The notes beneath the pieces are model-generated. The model was not told the DNA's origin, searched no databases, and saw only the letters and a program-made list of their open reading frames with translations. From Jatrophihabitans sp. (GTDB lineage: Bacteria; Actinomycetota; Actinomycetes; Mycobacteriales; Jatrophihabitantaceae), in contig DASVQQ010000001.1 of NCBI GenBank assembly GCA_036389035.1, positions 62,001 through 126,000 on the forward strand: a stretch of 64,000 bases of DNA, read 5' to 3'. Shown in pieces: positions 13,785 through 22,129 of the stretch (positions are counted from its first letter, which is position 1; each line of letters starts with the position of its first letter). Made by a program: the position numbers and the translations under genes.

Positions 13785-16700
13785 TTACGGGGTGACGCTC
13801 TGCACGATCACGTCGCCGGAGCCGACCAGCACGTTGCCGTTGGTGCGCACGTCAACCGTGCCCAGCAACGCCCGGCCCGAAGCCGGAGCCGCGTTCGCGG
13901 TCACCGATCCCGGAACCGTCCAGCTGGCGTTGGCCGGCCGCACCGCGTTCGCGTCGGTCACCGACACCGTCCCGTAGGCCGGGTTGGCGAAGACGTCGAC
14001 GTAGTTGAACGTGGTGGAGCCTGCCGGCACCGCGAAGCCGTCAACCAGGGTGACCCAGGTGCCGGCCGCCGGGTTGGCGATGGTGACCGATTCCTCGCTG
14101 TCGCCGTCCGCTGCCTGGCCGGCCAGCACGCAGCTGCCAGTCGTGCAGTTGTAGACGTACAGGTCGAGGTCAGCCCCCGGGTCACTGGTGCCACCGATGG
14201 TGGCCCGCAGTGAGGTGGAGCCCGGGGCCACCGTCAGCTGGCGCTGCTGCGAGGCCAGGTTGGCGATGGTCGGCTTCTCGATCCGGGCGCTGCCCAGCGC
14301 GGTGCCGACCGCCCGGCCGGTGAACTCACCGAAGATGTTCTTCAGCGTGTAGCTGCGAGCCACCGGAGTCCCGATCGTGGCCGACGCGATGGTGTCGGGG
14401 TTGGGCGAGACGGTCGCGCCCAGGATCGAGGTGGTCAGGGTGTACGGCGCGTTCTCGGCATCGGAAGTACGCCGAGCCTCGATCGTGACCTCCCAGACAC
14501 CGGCGAAGGGGTTGCTCGTCGTACGGCTGGTCGGCGAGCCGACGCAGCTGCCGGACGAGGGGTTGTAGCAGCTCAACGAGGAGTTGGCGTCAAGGGCGAC
14601 CCCGTACGGGTGGAACCGCAGGAAGCGGATCTGCCCGGCTCCCGGAGTGTCGCCGCCACCCACCAGGTCCACCTTCAGCGCCGGCGTGTTGGCCGGGACG
14701 TTGAAGAAGTAGCTGGTGACCTGGTTGCGACCGATCGTGCCCGAGTGCGCGATCGAGTAGTTGTTCGCCGCGGAGAACTGCTCCGCCGCGACAACGGTGT
14801 TCAGCGTCTGCCCGTCGATACCGGCCGTCGACGGGTCGTCGAGGTTCAGGATCGCCGAGTGCGCGCCGGCACTGGTCGGGTTGACGTTGACCGCCAGCGT
14901 GACCGGCGAGTTCAGCGGCAGCGAGATCGAGGTCGCCGCGGTGCTGAAGGTGCCGTCGTTGCCGACCCAGCTCAGGTTGAAGCTCTGGGCTCCGCCTGCG
15001 CCGGAGGTGCGGGTGAAGGTGTAGGTCCGGACGTAGTTGTCGCCAGCCTTGACCCCTTCACGGTCATAGATGCCCTCGCCGCGACCCGGCGTCGCCAGGA
15101 AGCCCGAGAGGACGGTGTTGACCGGAACCGAAGAGGTGATCGTCACCGGCTTGATGTTGGTCTTGAGCAGGTTCCACGCGGCGGGGACGTTGAACAGGCC
15201 GTTGCCCTGCTCGAAGGCGCCGTAACGCGGAATGTAGCGGGCTGAGGAGGTGATGGCCTGACGGAGCTGAGCCGGCTGGCTCTGCACGCCGGACTGCTTG
15301 GCCGCGCTCACCAGCAGCGCCGCGGCGCCGGCTGACTGGGGTGCGGCCATCGAGGTTCCGTTGGCCATGCCGTAGCCGGTGGGCAGCGGGTACGTGCCGG
15401 CCAGCGGAGAGGGCGCCTGCCACATCGGGACGGTCGAGACCGCCGCTCCGGGAGCGATGATCTCGGGCTTGAAGCCACCGTCTTCACGGGGGCCACGGGA
15501 GGAGAAGCCGTGCATGTTGTCGACGTGGCTGGAGTCCGAACCGTAGTTCTTCTGCCAGGTCGCCTTGCTGATGTAGGAGCCGACGGACACCACATCGGAG
15601 GCCGCGGACGGGTCGCCGATGGTGTTGATGCCTGAGCCGTTGTTGCCGGCCGAGATGAAGATCTGCACGTTGTACTGCTCGATCAGGCGGTTGTAGAGGA
15701 CCGCCCGGGTGTTGTTGCCGTCGTTGAGCGCCGGCAGCCCGCCGATCGACATGTTGATCACGTCGACGTTGCCCTGCTTGGCGATGAACGTCATGCCCTC
15801 GATGAGGGCGTGGTTGGTGCAGCCGGTGGTGAACATGCAGACCCGGACGCTCTTGAGCTTCGCGCCGGGGGCCGCACCGGACATGGCGCCGCCGAACATC
15901 TTGTTGGCGGCGGTGATGCCCGCGACGTGGCTGCCGTGCAAGCCGGACACGATGCCGATGTTGACGTACTTGTTCTGGCCGTCGATCTGCACGACGAACG
16001 GCATCGTCTCCTGGATCGGCGTGGCCGGGTTGTCGACACCGAAGTGGCCGACGTCGAACTTCGTGGCGTAGTTGGTCATCGCCGCGTCGTCGCTGAAGTT
16101 GTTGTTCTGGTTGCTGTCGACGCGCACGGTGTTGGCGGTGGTGTCCCACAGCACGCCGAACTTGTCGGTGGTGTCGCCGTCGCGGTTGACGTCGCTGCCG
16201 ACCTCGCCACCGAGGCGGGAGTCACCCTCGACGAAGGTGGCGGTCCGGTAGGCGCCGGCCGGCGCGGTGTAGTTGACGCCCCCGAAGGTGAACGCCGGGC
16301 CGCTGACCTGGGCGGCCATGTTCAGCCAGGTCGGGTCGTTGTCGGTGAACGGGTCTGTCGCGGTCACCCAGTCGGTGATCTTGCGCTCGCCGGTCGTGGT
16401 GGTCGACAGCGCGGGGTGGTCTAGGTCGATGCCGGTGTCGAGGATGCCGATGGTGGTGCCCCGGCCGTCCCAGGTCGGGTTGGCCGCGGTGAAGGCGGCC
16501 GCGCCGGTCTCACCGACAGGCATGTAGGGGTTGTCGCGCGGAGTGGTCGCGTTCGGGGGCGCCTGCGGGGTGGGGTCCTCAGCGCCGGCCGGGATCGGGT
16601 CGTCCAGCGGGACGATCTCGTCCAGGTCCGCCGCCACGATGCCCGCCAGGTTGGCCGCGGCCTCCGCCTTGGCGGTCGGCACGTCGGCGCGGATGTAGCT

Positions 16701-16997
16701 GACGTCGCCGTCAGCCTTGCGGATCACAGCGCCGAGGGACTTCAGGCCGCTGATGACAGCGTTGTTCTTGCCGGGCGCCGCGGCGATCAGCAGCGTCACC
16801 GTGGACGCGCCCTTGGCCGTTGCGGTGGCCAGCAGTTCCCGGTCGTGCTTGCCGAGCTGGGAGTGCTTGGCCGAGCCGGCCGGAGCGCCGGGGGCGCTGA
16901 AGGCCGACGGTGCGGAGACGCCGGCGGCGACGAGTGCGCCGAGCGCTGTGAGGGCCACCGTGCTACGGCGAGCCCTCGAACCACGCGAAATATGCAT
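13785..16997 (-). CDS. Secreted subtilisin-like serine protease (S8) with I9-type propeptide
   Basis: A 1070-residue secreted protease. The ATG at 16997 is preceded by AAGGTGG at good spacing. Residues 1-34 form a signal peptide (Arg-rich start, hydrophobic core, 'SAFSA' cleavage region). About 45-130 is an I9-like propeptide. The S8 triad is Asp in 'GILDTGIDLDHP' (about residue 187), His in 'GLHGSHVAG' (about 354) and Ser in 'NGTSMAAPQ' (about 547). The Asp-His spacing is long because of an inserted domain of about 100 residues rich in Asp and Asn, as in large Vpr-like subtilases. The last 350 residues contain PPC-like beta-sandwich segments. It should degrade protein outside the cell. No link with the biosynthetic genes is visible. 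Confidence 0.92.
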   Translation of the reverse strand: MHISRGSRARRSTVALTALGALVAAGVSAPSAFSAPGAPAGSAKHSQLGKHDRELLATATAKGASTVTLLIAAAPGKNNAVISGLKSLGAVIRKADGDVSYIRADVPTAKAEAAANLAGIVAADLDEIVPLDDPIPAGAEDPTPQAPPNATTPRDNPYMPVGETGAAAFTAANPTWDGRGTTIGILDTGIDLDHPALSTTTTGERKITDWVTATDPFTDNDPTWLNMAAQVSGPAFTFGGVNYTAPAGAYRTATFVEGDSRLGGEVGSDVNRDGDTTDKFGVLWDTTANTVRVDSNQNNNFSDDAAMTNYATKFDVGHFGVDNPATPIQETMPFVVQIDGQNKYVNIGIVSGLHGSHVAGITAANKMFGGAMSGAAPGAKLKSVRVCMFTTGCTNHALIEGMTFIAKQGNVDVINMSIGGLPALNDGNNTRAVLYNRLIEQYNVQIFISAGNNGSGINTIGDPSAASDVVSVGSYISKATWQKNYGSDSSHVDNMHGFSSRGPREDGGFKPEIIAPGAAVSTVPMWQAPSPLAGTYPLPTGYGMANGTSMAAPQSAGAAALLVSAAKQSGVQSQPAQLRQAITSSARYIPRYGAFEQGNGLFNVPAAWNLLKTNIKPVTITSSVPVNTVLSGFLATPGRGEGIYDREGVKAGDNYVRTYTFTRTSGAGGAQSFNLSWVGNDGTFSTAATSISLPLNSPVTLAVNVNPTSAGAHSAILNLDDPSTAGIDGQTLNTVVAAEQFSAANNYSIAHSGTIGRNQVTSYFFNVPANTPALKVDLVGGGDTPGAGQIRFLRFHPYGVALDANSSLSCYNPSSGSCVGSPTSRTTSNPFAGVWEVTIEARRTSDAENAPYTLTTSILGATVSPNPDTIASATIGTPVARSYTLKNIFGEFTGRAVGTALGSARIEKPTIANLASQQRQLTVAPGSTSLRATIGGTSDPGADLDLYVYNCTTGSCVLAGQAADGDSEESVTIANPAAGTWVTLVDGFAVPAGSTTFNYVDVFANPAYGTVSVTDANAVRPANASWTVPGSVTANAAPASGRALLGTVDVRTNGNVLVGSGDVIVQSVTP

Positions 16998-17227
16998 GCA
17001 ATCCACCTTGTAAAGGTTGGGGGGGAGTTGGGGTGACAGTGCTAATTCAGTCATGCCGGATGCATAAGGTCAAGATGCAATCGTATACGTCCACTAAACA
17101 TCCTATGCGAAGTACGTCACACCGGTGCCACTGGAACGTGGCAGCTGTGAGTGCGGGGTCTGGCGCTCAGCCGCCGGCATCGGCCACTATCAGAGATCAG
17201 CGATGTCACAGCGCCCTTATCGCCTGC

Positions 17228-17243
17228 TGTACATCGTTGTACA
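17228..17243. promoter_or_regulatory. Palindromic TGTACA pair upstream of the GH43-like gene
   Basis: TGTACA at 17228-17233 and 17238-17243, separated by 4 bases, forms a symmetrical site 39 bases before the GTG start at 17282. The 284-base gap to the divergent protease also contains A+T-rich sequence. This is a plausible operator for a dimeric repressor; nothing identifies the regulator. Confidence 0.35.
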
Positions 17244-17281
17244 AATCGGTGGTAAAAGATCTTTAGACGAAAGGCGAGCCC

Positions 17282-18361
17282 GTGCGGAGAATGCGACGAG
17301 CTGCTCACCGGCGATTTCAGACGGGTGCCGCGGTGCTGGCCGCGGCGGTCCTGACCGTGGCCTGCGGGGGCAGCGAGGAGCCACGGTCGCCGTCGCCGGG
17401 CGGGACGCAGTCCAGCGCATCAGAGGCGCCGTCCGGGTCGGGCACGGCGGCCGGCGACAACAACAAGGTGCTGGGGCGCTCGTATGAGAACCCGGTGTAT
17501 GACCAGGACTTTCCCGACCCCGCGGTGCTTCGGGTGGGCTCGCAGTACTACGCCTACGCCACCCAGGGCGGCGGCTCGAACATCCAGGTGCTCACCTCGC
17601 CCGACCTGGTGAGCTGGAGCCAGGCGCCCGACGCCCTGCCGCAACTGGGCAGCTGGGCCACCGGCGGAAAGACCTGGGCGCCGGAGGTGCTGGCGGTCGG
17701 GGGCGCCTACGTCCTGTATTACACCGAGCAGGACCAGAAGTCGGGCAAGCAGTGCATCGGCCGGGCCCGGTCCGACAAGCCCGGCGGGCCGTTCGTCGAT
17801 GACAGCCGGGCCCCCCTGGTCTGCCAGGCCGAGCTGGGCGGCTCGATCGACCCCAACCCGATCCGGGCCGCCGACGGCGCCCTGTACCTGTACTGGAAGA
17901 ACGACGGCAACTGCTGCGGGCAGCCGGTGCGGCTGTGGGTGCAGCAGCTGAGCCCGGACGCGGCCAGCCTGCGCGGCGCCCCGGTGGCCCTGCTGTCCAA
18001 CACCAAGCCCTGGCACGGCAACCTCATCGAGGCGCCCGAGATGGTCGTCCACGACGGCCGGTACTTCTTGTTCTACTCGGCCAACGACTACGGCTCGGAC
18101 AAGTACGCCGTCGGCTATGCCAGCTGCCAGAGCCCGACCGGCCCGTGCGTCGACCGGTCTGCCGAACCCCTGCTGAGCACGGCTCCGGCGGCGGCCGGCC
18201 CCGGGCACAACTTCGTGCTCGACCTGCCCGACGGCTCCAGCGTGATGTTCTTCCACGCCTGGCCGCCCGACGCCATCGGCTCCACCATTCCGGGCCGCCA
18301 GCTCTGGATGGAGCGGTTGGAGTGGCGCAACGGGCAGCCGAGCGTGGCGCCACCGGACTGA
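17282..18361 (+). CDS. Secreted glycoside hydrolase family 43-like lipoprotein
   Basis: A 359-residue protein read from a GTG at 17282 with AAAGGCGAG upstream; an ATG at 17291 is an alternative. An Arg-rich start and hydrophobic helix lead to a lipobox-like Cys28 ('TVAC'), then a low-complexity Ser/Gly linker to about residue 60. The five-bladed propeller begins at 'YDQDFPDPAVLRVGSQYYAYA' (general base Asp in the DPD/DPA motif); 'TWAPEVLAVGGAYVLYYT' and 'IEAPEMVVHDGRYFLFYSA' supply the blade repeats and the acid Glu. Such enzymes cleave arabinan or xylan side chains outside the cell. The substrate cannot be told from sequence. It stands alone, divergent from the protease. Confidence 0.88.
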   Translation: MRRMRRAAHRRFQTGAAVLAAAVLTVACGGSEEPRSPSPGGTQSSASEAPSGSGTAAGDNNKVLGRSYENPVYDQDFPDPAVLRVGSQYYAYATQGGGSNIQVLTSPDLVSWSQAPDALPQLGSWATGGKTWAPEVLAVGGAYVLYYTEQDQKSGKQCIGRARSDKPGGPFVDDSRAPLVCQAELGGSIDPNPIRAADGALYLYWKNDGNCCGQPVRLWVQQLSPDAASLRGAPVALLSNTKPWHGNLIEAPEMVVHDGRYFLFYSANDYGSDKYAVGYASCQSPTGPCVDRSAEPLLSTAPAAAGPGHNFVLDLPDGSSVMFFHAWPPDAIGSTIPGRQLWMERLEWRNGQPSVAPPD

Positions 18362-18382
18362 CACCAGACCCACCGGTTCTAT

Positions 18383-18435
18383 GCGAAAGGCCGGCGCAGG
18401 CGGCCCGAAGGCCTACCCGCGCCGGTCCGTTTCGC
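18383..18435. terminator. Imperfect hairpin between convergent genes
   Basis: GCGAAAGG-CCGGCGC at 18383-18397 pairs imperfectly with 18419-18435 (a 2-base asymmetry in the stem) across a GC-rich loop that can itself fold. It lies between the GH43-like stop (18361) and the convergent phosphatase stop (18459) and can serve both. Confidence 0.6.
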
Positions 18436-18458
18436 TCAGCTCACCCCTCCGAACGAGC

Positions 18459-21011
18459 TCAGCAGGTCACGCTCAGGCGCGGGCCGAGGGTGGCCGAGCC
18501 TTCCTTGGAGTAGTACGCCGCCGCGTCCCCGCTGGTGTTGCCCACCCGGATGGTGAACGGCTGGGTGACGTCGACCTTGCCGGTCAGGTCGATCGTGATG
18601 GTCTGGCTGAGGGCCACCGCCCCCTGGACGTGGATGGCAGAGCCCACCCGCGGCGGCGCGGTGTTCCAGTTCACCGCCGCCTGTGCCCAGGAGCGGTTGT
18701 CGGTGAGGTAGAAGTCACCGCCCTTGACCGATCCGTTGTCCGTGCCGCTGCCTACGGTCAGGCTCAGCTGCACCTTGGTCACCGTGGTGCAGCCGGCCGG
18801 CAGGACGGGCTTGAACTGCAGCACCGCGTCGGTGACCGGACTGCCGTCGGCGCTGACCCGGGTGGCGGTGGCGCTGGGCTGCGTGGTCGGGGTCGACTGG
18901 GCGATCGTCACGTCGTCACTGGCCATGGCCGTCGCGGTGGCGCCGCTGGTGGCGGGCGGCGTGGTCACCGGCGCCGAGGTGGCGCTGGCGCCGTTGCCGG
19001 CCGCGTCCTTGGCCCTGACCGTGTAGGTGTAGGTCTGCTCAGCGGCCGCCGTGGTGTCGGTGTAGCTGGTGGCGCCGGCGCTCAGGGTCGCCAGCGGGGT
19101 GCTGGCGGAGTTGCGGTAGACCTCGTAGCCGGTCACGCCGACGTTGTCCGAGCTCGCGGTCCAGCTCAGGTTCACCGAGGTGGGTCCGGTAGCGGTGGCT
19201 GTCAGGTTGCCGGGCGCGCTCGGAGGTGTGGTGTCTGTCGTGCCGCCCGGCACGGTGGCCGGCGCGCTGTCACCGGACTGGTTGCCGAGCAGGTCGTGCG
19301 CCCGGACGGTGTAGCTGGCTCCGGCCACCGGCGCCGCGTCGCTGTAGGAGGTCACGTTCGGCCCGACGGTGGCCAGCCACCGGCCGTTGCGGTAGATGTC
19401 CTGGGCACTGGAGTCGCTGCTGGCGCTGGCCGTCCAGGTCAGCCGGACCGCGGTGCCCGACGTGGCGGCCGCCAGCCCGGTGGGAGCCGCCGGCGCCGTG
19501 GTGTTGCGGGTGAAGTTGTAGGTCACCGGGTCGAACGGGGCGCCGGTGGAGTCGGTCGGCGTGACGGTCACGGTGGCGCCGTTCACGGTGACCTTGAGGA
19601 AGTGATAGACCTGCGCGTCCGAGGTGGGCCTTTCCGCCGCGCCGCACCGGCTGCCCGAGGCGCTGCTGTTGGACCAGCCGATCGCGTAGGCGTCGGTGGT
19701 GTCGCATCCGCTGACCGGCGCGACCTTGGCGCCGCCCCCGCCGGTGACGTAGCTGGTCACGCCACCGGGCGGGGCATAGTTGCGCTGGTAGATGTGGGCG
19801 TGGCCGTTGAAGGCCAGGTCGACCCCGTTGTTGGCCAGCAGTCCCTCGAGCGAGTCGATCGAGGTCGGGGTGTTCGGGTCGTTCTGCAGGTAGACGTCGC
19901 TGCCCTCGGTGGCGCTGTCGGCACGCAGCGGGTAGTGGAAGAAGGCGAATTTGACGCTGTTGGTGTTCGCCTCCAGATCGGCCTTGAGCCACTGGTACTC
20001 GGGGCTGGTGGTCTGCCAGTGGTAGTCCCGGTCGACCTGGTAGGCGCCGCCGGGCGCGGTGCCGACGTTGCTGCTGCTCCAGTCGGCGTTGAGGATGTAG
20101 AAGCGGGCGCCGCCGGAGTTGAAGGCGTACCAGACCGAGGGGTAGCTGGCGGGGTTGGTGTCGTCGATTCCGGAGTAGGTCTCCATCACGTACTTGCCGT
20201 TGGAGGCCGCGACCGTCGCCGCCTGCTTCCAGGTGCTCAGGAAGATGGCGTTGCGACCGTGATTGCCGCTGGTCGCGAACAGCGGGATCGACGCGCCGGG
20301 CGCCTTCCAGTAGTCGGCCCCGAAGACCTGGCTCACGCCGGGGCCGGTCGCCACCAGGTTTCCGTAGTTGTCCTGGCTGCCGTTCTGGTAAGCGATGTCG
20401 CCGGTGGAGACGGCGAACTTAACGCCGCTCTTGGCGAGCTGCGCGTCGACGTTCTTCTGGTTCAGCCCGCCGGCGATGCTGTTGTCGCCCCAGTCCCCCA
20501 GCACGGCGAAACTGAACTCACCGCTGTGGCCCATCGTGGTGAAACGCGGCGCGACGTCGGTCTCCAGCAGGTCGACCGGCGCCGAGCCGCCGGTGAAGAT
20601 CCGGTAGCAGTAGGTGGCGCCGGCGGTCAGGCCGGTGATCCGGATCGAGGTCTGGTACTCCACTACGCCGGCCACCGTGATCGGAGCGTTCACCGTGTTG
20701 TTGGAGCTGGTCACCGACTTCGAGGTCAGCGTGCAGCCGGTGGTGCCGCTGGGCGTCCCCCACTGGACCGCGTTGGCGGCGCTGGCCACCTTGACGCTGG
20801 TGTCGAAGGTGACCTGCACCGAAGTCGTCGTCAGGTCGGTCAGGTACGGATAGCGCATCAGCGTCGAGCTGTGCGCCGACGCCGACGGCGCGGCCAGGAA
20901 CGTCGAGGCGGCGATCGAACTCACCGCGGCCAGCACGACACCGGCCCGCACCGACCAGCGGCGCGACCTGGCGGGCCGGGTAACGGCGGCAGCACGAAAT
21001 GAAGACAACAA
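18459..21011 (-). CDS. Secreted purple-acid-type metallophosphatase with FN3 repeats and C-terminal DNRLRE/CBM-like domain
   Basis: An 850-residue secreted protein. I chose the TTG at 21011 because GGGGGA lies six bases upstream and a signal peptide ('LSSFRAAAV' then a hydrophobic run ending 'SASAHSS') follows directly; a longer reading to 21227 has no such support. About 50-150 is a purple-acid-phosphatase N-terminal sandwich. About 160-420 is the metallophosphoesterase core with 'VLGDWGD', 'STGDIAYQN', 'TSGNHGR', 'FFHYPL' and 'NGHAHIYQR'. Two fibronectin III repeats (about 480-660) and a C-terminal DNRLRE-type carbohydrate- or wall-binding domain follow. It should release phosphate from organic esters outside the cell. 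Confidence 0.9.
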   Translation of the reverse strand: MLSSFRAAAVTRPARSRRWSVRAGVVLAAVSSIAASTFLAAPSASAHSSTLMRYPYLTDLTTTSVQVTFDTSVKVASAANAVQWGTPSGTTGCTLTSKSVTSSNNTVNAPITVAGVVEYQTSIRITGLTAGATYCYRIFTGGSAPVDLLETDVAPRFTTMGHSGEFSFAVLGDWGDNSIAGGLNQKNVDAQLAKSGVKFAVSTGDIAYQNGSQDNYGNLVATGPGVSQVFGADYWKAPGASIPLFATSGNHGRNAIFLSTWKQAATVAASNGKYVMETYSGIDDTNPASYPSVWYAFNSGGARFYILNADWSSSNVGTAPGGAYQVDRDYHWQTTSPEYQWLKADLEANTNSVKFAFFHYPLRADSATEGSDVYLQNDPNTPTSIDSLEGLLANNGVDLAFNGHAHIYQRNYAPPGGVTSYVTGGGGAKVAPVSGCDTTDAYAIGWSNSSASGSRCGAAERPTSDAQVYHFLKVTVNGATVTVTPTDSTGAPFDPVTYNFTRNTTAPAAPTGLAAATSGTAVRLTWTASASSDSSAQDIYRNGRWLATVGPNVTSYSDAAPVAGASYTVRAHDLLGNQSGDSAPATVPGGTTDTTPPSAPGNLTATATGPTSVNLSWTASSDNVGVTGYEVYRNSASTPLATLSAGATSYTDTTAAAEQTYTYTVRAKDAAGNGASATSAPVTTPPATSGATATAMASDDVTIAQSTPTTQPSATATRVSADGSPVTDAVLQFKPVLPAGCTTVTKVQLSLTVGSGTDNGSVKGGDFYLTDNRSWAQAAVNWNTAPPRVGSAIHVQGAVALSQTITIDLTGKVDVTQPFTIRVGNTSGDAAAYYSKEGSATLGPRLSVTC

Positions 21012-21241
21012 GTTAGTTCCCCCGTAGTACCGCGTAGCGCGTCTGTTCGCGCCGCGAATATGGTTCGCGCAGGCTTCAGCGCACATCCCAACCCACCGAT
21101 CCTGACTTTGCCCGAGCAGGCCTGTCAAGCTGGCTTGACCTTTACACAGAAAGGGCTTACTCCCCGTCACCACTGGGTTCGCTTGAGCCACCGCGGGCGT
21201 GTTCCAAGGGTAGGGGACGGTTCTCACGAGGTGAATACGGA

Positions 21242-22039
21242 TCAGAGGGCGCTGTTCTCATCGTCAGTTGCGACCACCACGGTGCACTGCAACGCCGCTG
21301 ACTCCAGGACTCGCGCGTCGAGCCCGGCGCCGGTGACGGCCTCGGCGGTGTGGACGGCCTGGCGCCGGCTGGTCTCGATCAGCAGGCTGCCGCCCGGCGC
21401 CAGCCACTCGCGGGCGCCGGCCGCCACCCGCCGCTGGACGTCGACGCCGTCCGGACCGCCGTCCAGCGCCAGCCGGGGCTCGTGCTCGCGCGCTTCGGCC
21501 GGCATCAGCGCGATGGCGTCGGTGGGCACGTAGGGCGCGTTGACGACCAGCACCTCGACCCGGCCGCGCAGCGTGGTCGGCAACGGCTGGTAGAGGTCAC
21601 CGGCGTACACCCGGCCGCCCACCGGCGCCAGGTTGCGGCGGGCACAGCGGACCGCGGCCGGATCGAGGTCGCTGGCGTGCAACTCCAACCGCCCCAGCAC
21701 CGTCGCGATCGCCAGGCCGAGGGCGCCGGTGCCGCAGCACAGGTCGAGCACGACGGCACCGGTCCGGGCGCGCGCGACGGCCAGCTGAACCAGGAACGCG
21801 GTCCGCTGGCGAGGCACGAACACGCCGGGGTCCACCGCCACCCGCACGCCGCGGAATTCCACCCACCCCAGCAGGACTTCCAGCGGCCGGCCGGCGGACC
21901 GCTCGCGGATCAGGCCGGCAAGGTCCTCCGGTGTCCGGGCCGCGTCCAGCAGCAGGCGCGCCTCTTCTTCGGCGAAGACGCACCCGGCGGCCCGCAGGGC
22001 GTCGGTGGCCGCGGACAGCGGATCTGCCGAGGCTGACAT
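21242..22039 (-). CDS. PrmC/HemK-related SAM-dependent methyltransferase
   Basis: A 265-residue methyltransferase of the PrmC-related family. An N-terminal helical domain (about 1-75) precedes 'GVFVPRQRTAFLV' (PrmC has PRxET) and SAM motif I 'VLDLCCGTGALGLAIA'; the acidic 'HASDLDPAAVRCARRN' follows. The glutamine-binding NPPY motif reads 'VNAPYVP', so the first Pro is Ala. Canonical PrmC methylates the GGQ glutamine of release factors; this side branch, common in actinobacteria, is of uncertain substrate. The ATG at 22039 is 90 bases from the divergent LigD-like gene. Confidence 0.85.
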   Translation of the reverse strand: MSASADPLSAATDALRAAGCVFAEEEARLLLDAARTPEDLAGLIRERSAGRPLEVLLGWVEFRGVRVAVDPGVFVPRQRTAFLVQLAVARARTGAVVLDLCCGTGALGLAIATVLGRLELHASDLDPAAVRCARRNLAPVGGRVYAGDLYQPLPTTLRGRVEVLVVNAPYVPTDAIALMPAEAREHEPRLALDGGPDGVDVQRRVAAGAREWLAPGGSLLIETSRRQAVHTAEAVTGAGLDARVLESAALQCTVVVATDDENSAL

Positions 22040-22129
22040 CGCGTTAATCTACCTCGCACCCGGCGACGGGATCGGCCAGCAGCTGAGGACGTTTGCGGTA
22101 TCAGGTGCTGAGGTACTTGACTCGACCTC

